A stretch of 64,000 nt of DNA, taken from the NCBI RefSeq assembly GCF_003576345.1, contig NZ_QWGB01000005.1, positions 1,488,001-1,552,000 of the forward strand, written 5' to 3'. The notes under the pieces were generated by a model, which worked only from the letters and a program-made list of their open reading frames with translations, was not told the origin of the DNA and searched no databases. Source of the stretch: Henriciella barbarensis. Lineage in GTDB: Bacteria; Pseudomonadota; Alphaproteobacteria; Caulobacterales; Hyphomonadaceae. Each line of letters begins with the position of its first letter. Positions within the stretch are counted from its first letter, which is position 1. This document shows, one piece after another, positions 1 to 7,537 of this stretch. Made by a program: the position numbers and the translations under genes.

Positions 1-246
1 GCGGTCAGCGCCGTCGACCTTGTCCATGACCCAGAGCATGTAGCGGGAGTCGACATGGATGGTGCGCGGGTCGAAGTCCCAGTCGGAATTCACACTCTCG
101 AACGTGCCGTCGAAGAGAAGGCCGACCAGTTCGCCTTTGCTGTTCATGGTTGGCGAGCCTGAATTGCCGCCGGTCGAGTCGAGATCAGACAGGAAGTTGA
201 CCGAGAGCGGAGTGCGCTCCCGGCCAACGGCTGACTTGGTAATTAG
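1..246 (-). pseudogene. 5'-truncated S46 dipeptidyl-peptidase (C-terminal end)
   Basis: Reading leftward from about 246 to the window edge, the frame encodes the conserved end of S46 (DPP7/DPP11-type) serine peptidases. The nucleophile motif STGGNSGSPTMNSKGEL is followed by GLLFDGTF, a DWDFDPRTIHVDSRYMLW block and DKVDGA. In this family that block is only the last part of a roughly 700-residue periplasmic enzyme. Here homology starts next to the stop codon of the curlin gene (243-245), and I see no start codon or ribosome-binding site in this frame. The catalytic His and Asp regions are therefore absent. It looks like a remnant joined to the curlin locus by rearrangement; an assembly join is the alternative. 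The end beyond base 1 is unseen. Confidence 0.75.
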
Positions 247-755
247 TGGTCGCCCTGGATGACGAGGGTCACATTGCCCCGGCCGGACTGGCGCACATTT
301 GCGTGCTGACCTTCGCCGACCTGGATCACACCGAGGCCATTATATGCGCCGGTTTGCGTCGTAACTGCGGTGTGGCCGTTTCCGATCTGAGCGACACCAG
401 TCGTGCTGGCATAGGCGTTTTGATAGGTGTCGGCGTAGTTGTAGGCGCCGTTCTGGCCAACGACGGTGGAGTTGCGGCGGCCATGCTGTGCGAGGACCGC
501 ATCATTGCTTCTGCCATACTGGCCAACGGTTGCGCCATTACGTGCGCCGTTCTGATAGGTGCTGATGAACTGGCCATAGCCGTTCTGGCGGACGGACAGC
601 GACTGCTGGTAGCCGGTCTGACGGCCTGCAATCTCATTTGAATAGCCGGACTGCTTGATGCGGACATTGTTGCGCGACTGGGCGTCAGCGGTCGAAACAG
701 TGGCGGCGATGGAGACAACGCTGAGCGATGCGGCGAGAAGAATACGAAGGTTCAT
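243..755 (-). CDS. curlin-repeat amyloid subunit (CsgA/CsgB-like), copy 1
   Basis: The 170-residue protein has a signal peptide (residues 1 to about 25, ending ADAQ) followed by about six curlin-type repeats of the form x-Q-x-G-x-x-N-x-A, for example VGQYGRSND, VGQNGAYNY, VAQIGNGHT and VIQVGEG. Curlins are secreted through the CsgG pore and polymerise as cross-beta fibres on the cell surface; Gln, Asn and Gly at fixed repeat positions stack in the fibre. The start at 755 is preceded by AAGGA. It is a paralogue of the next gene: same 170-residue length, same signal and same repeat order. I cannot say which is major (CsgA) and which is nucleator (CsgB). No csgEFG genes are in view. Confidence 0.88.
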   Translation of the reverse strand: MNLRILLAASLSVVSIAATVSTADAQSRNNVRIKQSGYSNEIAGRQTGYQQSLSVRQNGYGQFISTYQNGARNGATVGQYGRSNDAVLAQHGRRNSTVVGQNGAYNYADTYQNAYASTTGVAQIGNGHTAVTTQTGAYNGLGVIQVGEGQHANVRQSGRGNVTLVIQGDH

Positions 756-821
756 GTTCAGGTCCTTTCAGGGTCTAGTGCACGCGATGACCGCGTCACA
801 GGATCCTGTTTAGGAAGCCCC

Positions 822-850
822 CACTTAACCAAAACGGAGTGTGTCGTTCA
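822..850 (-). promoter_or_regulatory. promoter-like element upstream of curlin copy 1
   Basis: A 29-base block, read on the plus strand as CACTTAACCA, then CGGA, then GTCGTTCA, recurs at 1566-1594 before the other curlin gene. Both blocks begin 67-68 bases before the start codon. A second shared word (CCTGTYTAGGA, 805-815 and 1549-1559) lies exactly 17 bases from the block start in both places. On the transcribed strand this gives TTGGTTAAG followed by TCCTARACAGG. It includes one CtrA-like TTAA half-site; the regulator is unknown. Confidence 0.55.
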
Positions 851-920
851 CTTTCCGCTCACCGATTTGAATGCCAGCTTGGCGCTTTGATCTGGGCGAG
901 GTTTCGGGCGATAGAAAAGC

Positions 921-957
921 AAAAAAGCAGGAAAGGCGTCCGGGCCTTTCCTGCTTT
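921..957 (-). terminator. rho-independent terminator after curlin copy 2
   Basis: A perfect 14-base inverted repeat (924-937 with 944-957, AAAGCAGGAAAGGC arms) runs into six T on the minus strand (complement of 921-926). It lies between the two curlin genes, so copy 1 probably needs its own promoter. Confidence 0.85.
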
Positions 958-985
958 GTCTGGTGGTTTGAGAGACGGTGCCTGT

Positions 986-1498
986 TCAGAAGCCACCCTG
1001 GATGACGAGCTTCACTTCTCCGTTTCGTGTCTGGGTGACATTCGTCGTCTGACCATTGCCCACCTGAATGACGCCGAGCGCGCTGTAGGAGCCAGTCTGG
1101 GTCGTCACCGCCGTATTGTTTGAGCCCATCTGGGCGACGCCGGTAATATTGTTGCTCCCGGACTGGTAGGTGCTGTTGCGATTGTAGGCGCCGAGCTGAC
1201 CGATGAATGAACGATTGCGCCAGCCGTCCTGCGTCAGGGCCGCTTCGTTTCGAGCGCCATACTGGCGGATTGCGGCAACGGTCCCGGCACCTCGCTGGGC
1301 CGCCTGAATGTATTGCCCATATCCGTCCTGCTTAACAGAGAGCGAGACCTGATAACCGCTCTGACGACCTGCGATCTGATTGTTGGTACCGCTCTGTTCG
1401 ATGCGGATCTGGCTGCGTGGCTGTGCATCAGCGAGTGGGGCGGCGGCAGCAACAGAGGCGAGGCTGGCGGACGCGGCGAGGAGAAGACGGAGTTTCAT
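986..1498 (-). CDS. curlin-repeat amyloid subunit, copy 2
   Basis: This 170-residue curlin paralogue starts at the ATG at 1498, chosen because AAAGGAAAA lies just upstream; an in-frame extension to 1576 lacks a ribosome-binding site and would run through the promoter element. It has a signal peptide ending ADAQ and then curlin repeats such as IEQSGTNNQ, IRQYGARNE, IGQLGAYNR, VAQMGSNNT and VIQVGNG. It is a structural subunit of extracellular functional amyloid, exported by the curli pathway, whose other components are not in the window. Copies 1 and 2 have the same order and near-identical promoter layout, so tandem duplication is likely. Its own terminator follows. Confidence 0.88.
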   Translation of the reverse strand: MKLRLLLAASASLASVAAAAPLADAQPRSQIRIEQSGTNNQIAGRQSGYQVSLSVKQDGYGQYIQAAQRGAGTVAAIRQYGARNEAALTQDGWRNRSFIGQLGAYNRNSTYQSGSNNITGVAQMGSNNTAVTTQTGSYSALGVIQVGNGQTTNVTQTRNGEVKLVIQGGF

Positions 1499-1565
1499 TT
1501 TCAGTTTTCCTTTCAGGGTCGAAGGCGCTCGAGGGACGCCCCATAAACCCTGTCTAGGATCGCAG

Positions 1566-1594
1566 CACTTAACCAAGCCGGACCCCGTCGTTCA
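1566..1594 (-). promoter_or_regulatory. promoter-like element upstream of curlin copy 2
   Basis: This is the second copy of the CACTTAACCA...GTCGTTCA block, 68 bases before the start at 1498, with CCTGTCTAGGA at 1549-1559. The flanking sequence differs, so the block is selectively conserved between the two genes. Confidence 0.55.
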
Positions 1595-1666
1595 GCCTGT
1601 GGTCACGTCACACGCCTCGGCCGAACACCCCCAGTGGCGCTTCTGACCCGGCGAAAACGCTTGTGC

Positions 1667-1693
1667 GAAATATCAGAACATGTTCTAAATTTC
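1667..1693. promoter_or_regulatory. palindromic candidate operator before the amidohydrolase operon
   Basis: A perfect 12-base palindrome AGAACATGTTCT (1675-1686) sits inside a longer dyad bounded by GAAAT and ATTTC. It ends about 30 bases before the first ATG of the operon (1717). The TetR gene at the end of the same operon is the obvious candidate binder; that is inference. Confidence 0.5.
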
Positions 1694-1716
1694 TCAAAAT
1701 ATGACGGGAGCGAAAC

Positions 1717-1959
1717 ATGACTGATGCCAACCTATCGGTTGTCCGGAAATTTATCAGGCCGCAGTCTGGCGACAGCTGGGCCACGATTGCCGAGCGGGAA
1801 CTGCCGAAGCTGAAAACCGAAGAGGGCGTTTCCAGCCTGCAGAGCTGGAACCTTCACGTCTACATGCGCGCACCGGCCCCGGAAGGTAGCCCGCGCGCTG
1901 GCAACCCGATCCTGCCAAGCGATGTGATCTTCATCGAGCCGCCAATGGCGGCCGCATGA
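1717..1959 (+). CDS. small LysM-like domain protein
   Basis: The 80-residue protein has the layout of a single LysM-like fold: SGDSWATIAERELP at residues 17-30, LQSWNLHVY in the middle and ILPSDVIFIEPP near the end, matching the G-D-T-x-x-x-I-A ... N ... L-x-x-G-x-x-L/I-x-I-P spacing. There is no signal peptide, so a cell-wall role is not implied. It overlaps the next gene by 4 bases and opens an operon with an amidohydrolase, an epoxide hydrolase and an FAD enzyme. It may be an accessory subunit of one of them. The LysM assignment rests on pattern only. Confidence 0.6.
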   Translation: MTDANLSVVRKFIRPQSGDSWATIAERELPKLKTEEGVSSLQSWNLHVYMRAPAPEGSPRAGNPILPSDVIFIEPPMAAA

Positions 1960-2228
1960 GCGGCGCAATCATCAAGCACGTCCAGATCGCAGCAGCGCAT
2001 GATGGTATTGCCGAACTAATTGTGACGCTCGCCTTCGAGAATGGCGGGCAGTCTCTCGTGACGCTTGATGAGTACGCGACAAGCCAACTGATGGAGTCGA
2101 CAGGCGCAGACCAGCCGGAAGACCTCACAGGAACCGGGTGGGAGCATGTGCGCGACGCACTCGCTGCCTCTTCGGCCCGGTATCTCAACGAACAAGAACA
2201 AGACCAGAGGGAAACGCCCCATGTATGA
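1956..2228 (+). CDS. small conserved-looking protein of unknown function
   Basis: The 90-residue soluble protein is not recognised. Its centre looks like a small alpha/beta fold (AELIVTLAFENGGQSLVTLDEYA) with an acidic second half. It overlaps the preceding gene by 4 bases and the amidohydrolase start by 8 bases, so translational coupling is likely. It has no signal peptide, membrane segment or metal-binding motif. Its strict position between the LysM-like protein and the amidohydrolase suggests it works with one of them. Confidence 0.6.
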   Translation: MSGAIIKHVQIAAAHDGIAELIVTLAFENGGQSLVTLDEYATSQLMESTGADQPEDLTGTGWEHVRDALAASSARYLNEQEQDQRETPHV

Positions 2229-3918
2229 TCTGATTATTCGCAACGGCACTGTCGTCGATGGCTCCGGCCTGCCAGGCTATCAGGCCGACGTCGCCGTCAA
2301 AGGCAATCGTATCGCCAAGATCGGCAAGATCGCTGAAACCGCAGACAAGGAAGTTGACGCATCCGGCAAGATTGTTGCGCCTGGCTTTATCGATCCGCAC
2401 ACCCACTTTGACGCCCAGCTTCTCTGGGATGGCGCGGCAAAGCCTGCTCTGTCGCACGGGGTAACAACCATCGTTCCGGGCAATTGCTCGCTCTCGCTAG
2501 CGCCTCTCAAGGCAGACCATCGCATGCGTCTCGTCGGCATGTTCAACCAGATCGAAGAAATGCCCTACAAGGCGTTCCGCGAAGGTGTCGTCTGGGACTG
2601 GGAGACCTTCTCCGAATACATCACGCGGATCCGCAAGGGCCTCGCGATCAATGTCGCCCCGCTTGTTGGTCACAGCGTCATCCGTCTATGGGTGATGAAT
2701 GATGCGGCGACCGAGCGCACCGCGACAGACGCAGAAATCGCAGAGATGCAGGACGTTCTGCGCGAATGCCTCGATGCTGGCGCGGCGGGCCTTTCGACCA
2801 GCTATGTCGACATGGACGAGACGCTCCAGCCCGTGCCAAGCCGCTATGCCGATGCTCGCGAAGTGGAGGCTCTCGCTGCTGTGCTCGGAGAGTATGGCCG
2901 CATGCTGCAGATCGTGCCGGAATTCTACGATCCTGACCTGACAATCGCGCGGCTTGATCAGCTCGCAGAGCTTTCGATCAAGTACCAGATCCCGACGACC
3001 TTCTCTCCGCTTTTCGTGAATTCGGACAATGTGGACGCGGTCGATAGGGTCATGAATCGGGTCGACGAGCAGTTCACCCGCGGCGCCCGTGTCTGGCCGC
3101 AGGTGCAGACGCGCCCTATCGATATCTCATTCTCCTTTGCGGTGCCGAGCCTTCTCTTCATTCGCTACCCCAACTGGTACCGGATCATGCGTTTCGGCAC
3201 CCCAGAAGAAATCAAGGCGCACTTCGCGGACCCGGAGAACCGGAAGGCACGCGCCGCAGAGGTCGCTGATGCGAACGGTCTCTGGGAGAAGCTTGTGCTG
3301 CGGCAAGTGAAAACGGAAGCAAACCAGAAATATGTGGGCCAGACCCTCGCTGGGATCGCCGCTGACCGGGGTGTCACGCCGGTAGAGGCAATGATCGATA
3401 TTTCAGTCGAAGAGGATCTGGAGGCGCATTTCCTTGCTGCCGATATGGGCCACAATGATGATGAGAAGGTTGTCAGACTGCTCAAGCATCCGCGTGTGCA
3501 TATTGGCGCGAGCGATGGCGGGGCGCACATCCTGTCTTTCTCGACCTATGGTGACACCGGCTACCTGTTCGCCCATTTCGTCCGCGACCTGAAGACCATG
3601 CGGCTTGAGGATGCGGTCAAGAAAATTACGTCTGATACCGCCTCGATCTGGGGCATTCCAGAGCGTGGTCTTCTGCGCGCAGGCTATATCGCTGATATCA
3701 CTGTCTTCGACGCCCGGACGGTCGACCGCGGTGTCGAAAAGTTCGTTCAGGATGTACCGGGTGATGGCAGTCGCTATGTCCGCGATTCTCATGGCGTTGA
3801 TACCGTCATCGTCGGTGGCGGCATCGCTTGGTCGGCAAAGGGCGGCTATCAGGAAGCTCGCGGCGCTGTCCTGCCAGGCGAGGCGGCTGATCGGCCTCAA
3901 CTGGTTGCGGCCGAATGA
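2221..3918 (+). CDS. D-aminoacylase-family amidohydrolase
   Basis: The 565-residue zinc amidohydrolase is of the N-acyl-D-amino-acid deacylase type. It opens with the beta-sandwich signature LIIRNGTVVDGSG, followed by GFIDPHTHFD (metal-binding HxH), VPGNCSLSLAP (the GNC metal-ligand motif), LVGHSVIR and a late SDGGAHI with the catalytic Asp region. The C-terminal sandwich includes GIPERGLLRAGYIADITVFD. The start at 2221 fits the family N terminus and has GAGGG upstream; an upstream in-frame extension is the overlapping small gene. Family members hydrolyse N-acyl or cyclic amide bonds; the substrate here is unknown. It sits in an operon with an epoxide hydrolase and an FAD oxidoreductase. Confidence 0.88.
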   Translation: MYDLIIRNGTVVDGSGLPGYQADVAVKGNRIAKIGKIAETADKEVDASGKIVAPGFIDPHTHFDAQLLWDGAAKPALSHGVTTIVPGNCSLSLAPLKADHRMRLVGMFNQIEEMPYKAFREGVVWDWETFSEYITRIRKGLAINVAPLVGHSVIRLWVMNDAATERTATDAEIAEMQDVLRECLDAGAAGLSTSYVDMDETLQPVPSRYADAREVEALAAVLGEYGRMLQIVPEFYDPDLTIARLDQLAELSIKYQIPTTFSPLFVNSDNVDAVDRVMNRVDEQFTRGARVWPQVQTRPIDISFSFAVPSLLFIRYPNWYRIMRFGTPEEIKAHFADPENRKARAAEVADANGLWEKLVLRQVKTEANQKYVGQTLAGIAADRGVTPVEAMIDISVEEDLEAHFLAADMGHNDDEKVVRLLKHPRVHIGASDGGAHILSFSTYGDTGYLFAHFVRDLKTMRLEDAVKKITSDTASIWGIPERGLLRAGYIADITVFDARTVDRGVEKFVQDVPGDGSRYVRDSHGVDTVIVGGGIAWSAKGGYQEARGAVLPGEAADRPQLVAAE

Positions 3919-4877
3919 GCTGGCCGGGGGTGAGTGAGCGCCGGATCGCGACGAACGGGATCGAGCTCAATATAGCGGAAGCAGGGGAGGGGCCTCTTGT
4001 CCTGCTTCTGCATGGCTTTCCGGAGTCGTGGTATTCCTGGCGCCACCAGTTCGAGGTGATTGCGGCTGCTGGCTATCATGTCGTTGCGCCAGACATGCGC
4101 GGTTATGGCAAGTCCGACAAGCCGCATGAGATTGAGGCCTATAATCAGGTCGAGGTCCGCAAGGATATTATCGGCCTGATCTCTGCACTTGGGTATGATC
4201 AGGCGATTGTCGTCGGTCATGACTGGGGCGCGCCGACAGCCTGGGCGACGGCGCTGCATCATCCTGACAAGGTGCGTGCAGTAGGGGCGCTTTCTGTCCC
4301 CTTCATGCCGCGCTCGCCAGTCCAGCCGATGCCAGTCATGCGCGAGATGTTCAAAGGCCAGTTCTTCTACCAGCTTTATTTCTTCGAACCCGGCATTGCC
4401 GAGGCTGAATTCGAAGCCGATATCCGTACCTCTCTGAAGAAGTTCATGGTGCTTGCAGGGGGTGAGACTGACCTGACCCAGCTGCCCGTGAAGGGTCCTG
4501 ACGATGATATGTTCTCTGGCCTGCCTGATCCGGAGACGCTTCCCGCATGGCTAAGCGAGGAAGATCTGGATTTCTATAGCGCAGAGTTCACCCGGTCGGG
4601 CATGCGTGGTCCGCTTAACTATTATCGCAACCACGATCTCGCCTGGAAGCTAACCGAAGGCGCTCCGGAGCACATCGACCAGCCCGCCTTTTTTCTCGGG
4701 GGGGCGAATGATGGGGTGATCATGATGGCAGCGGAGGCGTACCAGGCGATGCCAAGCTATGTACGTGATCTGCGTATCAATGAGCTGATCCCCGGCATCG
4801 GCCACTGGACGCAACAGGAAGCGCCAGAGAAGACGAATGAGGTCATTCTCCGGTTCCTTAAGGAGGTGGATGGATGA
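3915..4877 (+). CDS. epoxide hydrolase (alpha/beta fold)
   Basis: The 320-residue protein has the soluble epoxide hydrolase pattern: LLLHGFPESWYSWRHQ (oxyanion HGFP), VVGHDWGAPTAW with nucleophile Asp103, a cap domain around 130-230, and GIGHWTQQEAP carrying the base His. An Asp nucleophile in GHDWG distinguishes epoxide hydrolases and haloalkane dehalogenases from Ser esterases, and HGFPE favours epoxide hydrolase. It would open an epoxide to a vicinal diol through a covalent alkyl-enzyme. It overlaps both neighbours by 4 bases (ATGA), so it is a fixed part of this operon. The epoxide may come from the FAD enzyme encoded next; that is inference. Confidence 0.9.
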   Translation: MSWPGVSERRIATNGIELNIAEAGEGPLVLLLHGFPESWYSWRHQFEVIAAAGYHVVAPDMRGYGKSDKPHEIEAYNQVEVRKDIIGLISALGYDQAIVVGHDWGAPTAWATALHHPDKVRAVGALSVPFMPRSPVQPMPVMREMFKGQFFYQLYFFEPGIAEAEFEADIRTSLKKFMVLAGGETDLTQLPVKGPDDDMFSGLPDPETLPAWLSEEDLDFYSAEFTRSGMRGPLNYYRNHDLAWKLTEGAPEHIDQPAFFLGGANDGVIMMAAEAYQAMPSYVRDLRINELIPGIGHWTQQEAPEKTNEVILRFLKEVDG

Positions 4878-6394
4878 CTGAGTCCGTTCTTGTTATCGGT
4901 GCCGGCATCGGCGGGCTATGTACGGCGCTGTCGCTCGCGCCTACCGGCCGGACTATCACCATACTGGAGCGAGACCAGCCTCCGCCGGCTGATGATCCGG
5001 ACGTCGTATTTCTGGACTGGCACCGGCGCGGGGCAGGCCATGTTCGCCAGAGCCATGCCTTCCTTGCCCGCCTTCGCAACATCATCAAGCAGCACCACCC
5101 GAAGCTGCTTGAAGAGCTGAAAGCGCTCGGCACGCGCGATCTCACCTTCGACATGATGCTGACAGAGCAGCAGCGAGAGGTTTATGAGCCGCAGCCCGAG
5201 GACGCAGACCTCACCATCATTACAAGTCGGCGCACGACGCTGGAACTCGCCATTCGGCGCTATGTCGAGGGTCTGGATAACGTTACCATTCGCCCCGGCT
5301 TTTTTGCGCGAAAACTGACCACGCAGGAAAGCGAAGGCGGCGTTATAGAGGTTTGCGGCGTGAGCGGCGAAGAGAACGACGCGCCCGTGGCGCTGTCTGC
5401 TGACATTATTGTCGATGCGAGCGGCAAGTCGGGCTTCCTTATTCAGCAACTTATGGACGAGGGCGCAGCGATTGGCGAAGAGAGTGAAACGGCAGGCATT
5501 CTCTACTTCACGCGCCATTATCGGCTACGCCCCGGACAGGAAGAGCCTTCACGGACCGAAAACCCGCCAGCGAGCGGTGACCTTGGCTATATCAAGTTTG
5601 GCGTTTTCCCCGGTGACAATGGCTGCTTTTCGGTGACGGTGTCGGTACCCGAAGTCGAGCTTGAGCTTCGCAAGGCCATCATGAATCCGGACGTATTCCA
5701 CGCGGTTACGCTTCAGCTTCCAGGCGTGGAGCCATGGACGAATGCGGCCCGGTCCGAGCCGCGCGGCAAGGTTCACGGTATGGGTGACCTGCACAGCCGT
5801 TGGCGTGACATGGTCGTGGAAGAGACACCGGCAACGCGTAACTACTATCCGCTTGGCGATACGCTGGTGCGTACCAATCCGCTCTACGGCCGTGGCTGTT
5901 CCTTTGCGGCCGTGAGCGCGGAAATGCTGCGCGAAACGCTTGAAGAAACGTTTGACGCGAACGAGCGGCAACGCGTCTATCACGCCAAGCTGCGTACGGA
6001 ACTTCGCCCTTATTATATGAATCAGCGTGCACAGGACCGCTCTGCTATCAAACGCGCAGAAGCTGCCTTGACACTAGGCTATAAGAAGAGCTGGCGCGGC
6101 AAGCTCGTGGAGAGCTTCTTTGAAGACGGTGTCCGGATTGCGCTTCGCTCCGATGTTGATCTTCTGAGACAGGCCATGCGCGGCTTTCACATGCTGGAAC
6201 ATCCTAACAAATGGCTCGGCAAGCCAGCCAATTTGGGGCGGGTTCTCTGGTACTGGGCGCGCGGCCGGAAGCGCAACGCGGCTGCTTATCCGCCCAAGCC
6301 GGGGCCGGAGCGAGATCAGATGATGCTGGCGCTCAACCTCGACCCGAAAGCCGATATGCGGCAGACCTCCGTCGAGGCTGAACTTGCGGCCTGA
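4874..6394 (+). CDS. FAD-dependent oxidoreductase (monooxygenase/reductase-like)
   Basis: The 506-residue flavoprotein has an N-terminal Rossmann motif VIGAGIGGLCTAL and LERD at the end of the second strand, and a second FAD motif YYPLGDTLVRTNPLYGRG in the GD-box position. The motif DASGKSGFL near residue 180 matches the group that includes geranylgeranyl-reductase and halogenase-like enzymes. It lacks an obvious NADPH-binding aromatic hydroxylase DG motif, so monooxygenase versus reductase is open. The helical C-terminal 120 residues are unassigned. It overlaps the epoxide hydrolase gene by 4 bases, suggesting consecutive oxidation and epoxide opening of a lipophilic compound. Confidence 0.75.
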   Translation: MTESVLVIGAGIGGLCTALSLAPTGRTITILERDQPPPADDPDVVFLDWHRRGAGHVRQSHAFLARLRNIIKQHHPKLLEELKALGTRDLTFDMMLTEQQREVYEPQPEDADLTIITSRRTTLELAIRRYVEGLDNVTIRPGFFARKLTTQESEGGVIEVCGVSGEENDAPVALSADIIVDASGKSGFLIQQLMDEGAAIGEESETAGILYFTRHYRLRPGQEEPSRTENPPASGDLGYIKFGVFPGDNGCFSVTVSVPEVELELRKAIMNPDVFHAVTLQLPGVEPWTNAARSEPRGKVHGMGDLHSRWRDMVVEETPATRNYYPLGDTLVRTNPLYGRGCSFAAVSAEMLRETLEETFDANERQRVYHAKLRTELRPYYMNQRAQDRSAIKRAEAALTLGYKKSWRGKLVESFFEDGVRIALRSDVDLLRQAMRGFHMLEHPNKWLGKPANLGRVLWYWARGRKRNAAAYPPKPGPERDQMMLALNLDPKADMRQTSVEAELAA

Positions 6395-6422
6395 GAGAGC
6401 GGCAGGGAAGGGCCTTGAAACT

Positions 6423-7124
6423 GTGGAAGACTTGGGCAAGCGCGAGCAGGCCAAGGCACGCCGGCGTAGCGATATCGTACGCGCCGCGCGCAACCTTATC
6501 CGTGAAACCGGCGAAACCGATCTTTCCATGCGGACGCTGGCCCAACGCGCCGGTGTCAGCCTGTCGACACCCTACAACCTCTTCGGATCAAAGCGCGCTG
6601 TCGTGCTTGCCGTTCTGGAAGATGAGCGCGATTTTGCCGAACGCTTTCGCAAGCTCGATAGCGGCAATAGTATTGATCGCATATTCGGGGCGCACGATCT
6701 TGCTTTCAGCTATTACACGAGTGATCCCGAGTTCTATCGCACGCTGTGGCGCGCGCTTCTAACGACGTCCGGCCAGGATGATACCGGGCTAGCGACGCCA
6801 GAGAGACTCGCCCAGACGCGTGCAATCTGGCTGGGGCTCGTGCGCAATGCCGTAGATGATGGCTCTCTGGCTAGCGACATACCGGTCGATCTGATCTTGC
6901 AGTCCATGGCACATGTCACGGGCGGCGCGCTTCTATCCTGGGCCGTTGGCAGCCTATCGACCTTCGCCCTGACGGCGACCGTTGGTGTCGGCTATGCGCT
7001 TTGTCTGAAGGGATCGGCGACGCCGCAAGGCCGCGTTCTTCTGCAAGCAAGGATTGAGGCATACCAGTCACAACTTGCCAAAGCAGGACCGCAGGTAAAC
7101 GAACGCGCGCCTGAGACCATGTAA
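6423..7124 (+). CDS. TetR/AcrR-family transcriptional regulator
   Basis: The protein is about 233 residues. An N-terminal TetR helix-turn-helix (IVRAARNLIRETGETDLSMRTLAQRAGVSLSTPYNLFGSKRAVV in overlapping pieces) is followed by a helical ligand domain. The start is uncertain: the frame opens at a TTG at 6384 inside the preceding gene, while the GTG at 6423 has GGGAAGGG about 10 bases upstream and is preferred. As last gene of the amidohydrolase/epoxide hydrolase/FAD operon it is likely the local repressor. The palindrome at 1675-1686 is the best candidate site. Confidence 0.85.
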   Translation: MEDLGKREQAKARRRSDIVRAARNLIRETGETDLSMRTLAQRAGVSLSTPYNLFGSKRAVVLAVLEDERDFAERFRKLDSGNSIDRIFGAHDLAFSYYTSDPEFYRTLWRALLTTSGQDDTGLATPERLAQTRAIWLGLVRNAVDDGSLASDIPVDLILQSMAHVTGGALLSWAVGSLSTFALTATVGVGYALCLKGSATPQGRVLLQARIEAYQSQLAKAGPQVNERAPETM

Positions 7125-7139
7125 CTCTTGATGTCGCCG

Positions 7140-7399
7140 TCAATGCGCGCGCGCCGAACCTTTCAGCGAGTTTTTCGGAGTTCTGGGTTATTGCTTTCCA
7201 GTCCGCGCGGCTCTGGAGATCCGGTGGTGCCAGCCATAAGACGCCGCCGGCAACCACGTCCGGAAGGGCAAGATACTCGCTGACATTGTCGAGCGTGATG
7301 CTAGCACTCGGCATCCGTTCGAGCGCGGCGAGCGGTACCTGAAGAGCCGCTATATACTTAGGCCCGCCCAGCAGGAACGCTACAAGCTGGGGGCCGCCA
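7140..7399 (-). pseudogene. decayed KDPG aldolase (Eda) C-terminal remnant
   Basis: The minus-strand frame reads GGPKYIAAL, then ITLDNVSEYLALPDVVAGG, LWLAPPDLQSRADWKAIT and a short helix. This matches the end of 2-keto-3-deoxy-6-phosphogluconate aldolases (GG-x-YLKAL ... CPTGGI-x-x-x-N-x-x-DYLAL-x-NV ... GSWL-x-P ... GDW-x-x-IT). The N-terminal two thirds with the Schiff-base lysine are missing, the phosphate-site PTGG is replaced by PSAS, and no proper stop codon ends the domain. It is non-functional. Its 5' boundary lies near an IS-end-like repeat at 7447-7475, suggesting IS-mediated truncation. Confidence 0.65.
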
Positions 7400-7446
7400 C
7401 ACGTCTCCGTGGATGCCGTGGACCTAGGAGTGGTAGGTATGTGCGG

Positions 7447-7475
7447 CTCAAGCGAAGTTCTTCTGGCAATACCCT
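7447..7475. repeat. IS-end-like repeat remnant
   Basis: This 29-base stretch (CTCAAGCGAAGTTCTTCTGG...) matches, with about five differences, the right terminus of the IS6-family element at 24881-24907. No transposase sequence accompanies it, so it is a relic or a solo end. Confidence 0.5.
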
Positions 7476-7537
7476 TCCTTGCCTTCGATCAGGGAAATCC
7501 GTATCCCAGTGCTGGGCGCTGATCACACGGACAGGAC

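Noticed and set aside
246-641. 131-codon plus-strand frame opposite the curlin gene
   Set aside because: The antisense frame is open because the curlin gene is repetitive and GC-rich; no ribosome-binding site or family match.
243-1498. Short-period repeats that could be mistaken for a CRISPR array
   Set aside because: The periodicity comes from curlin protein repeats in frame; spacers and repeats are not of constant length or sequence.
1675-1686. SOS (LexA) box
   Set aside because: AGAACATGTTCT has a 2-base centre; alphaproteobacterial LexA sites use GAAC-N7-GAAC or GTTC-N7-GTTC.
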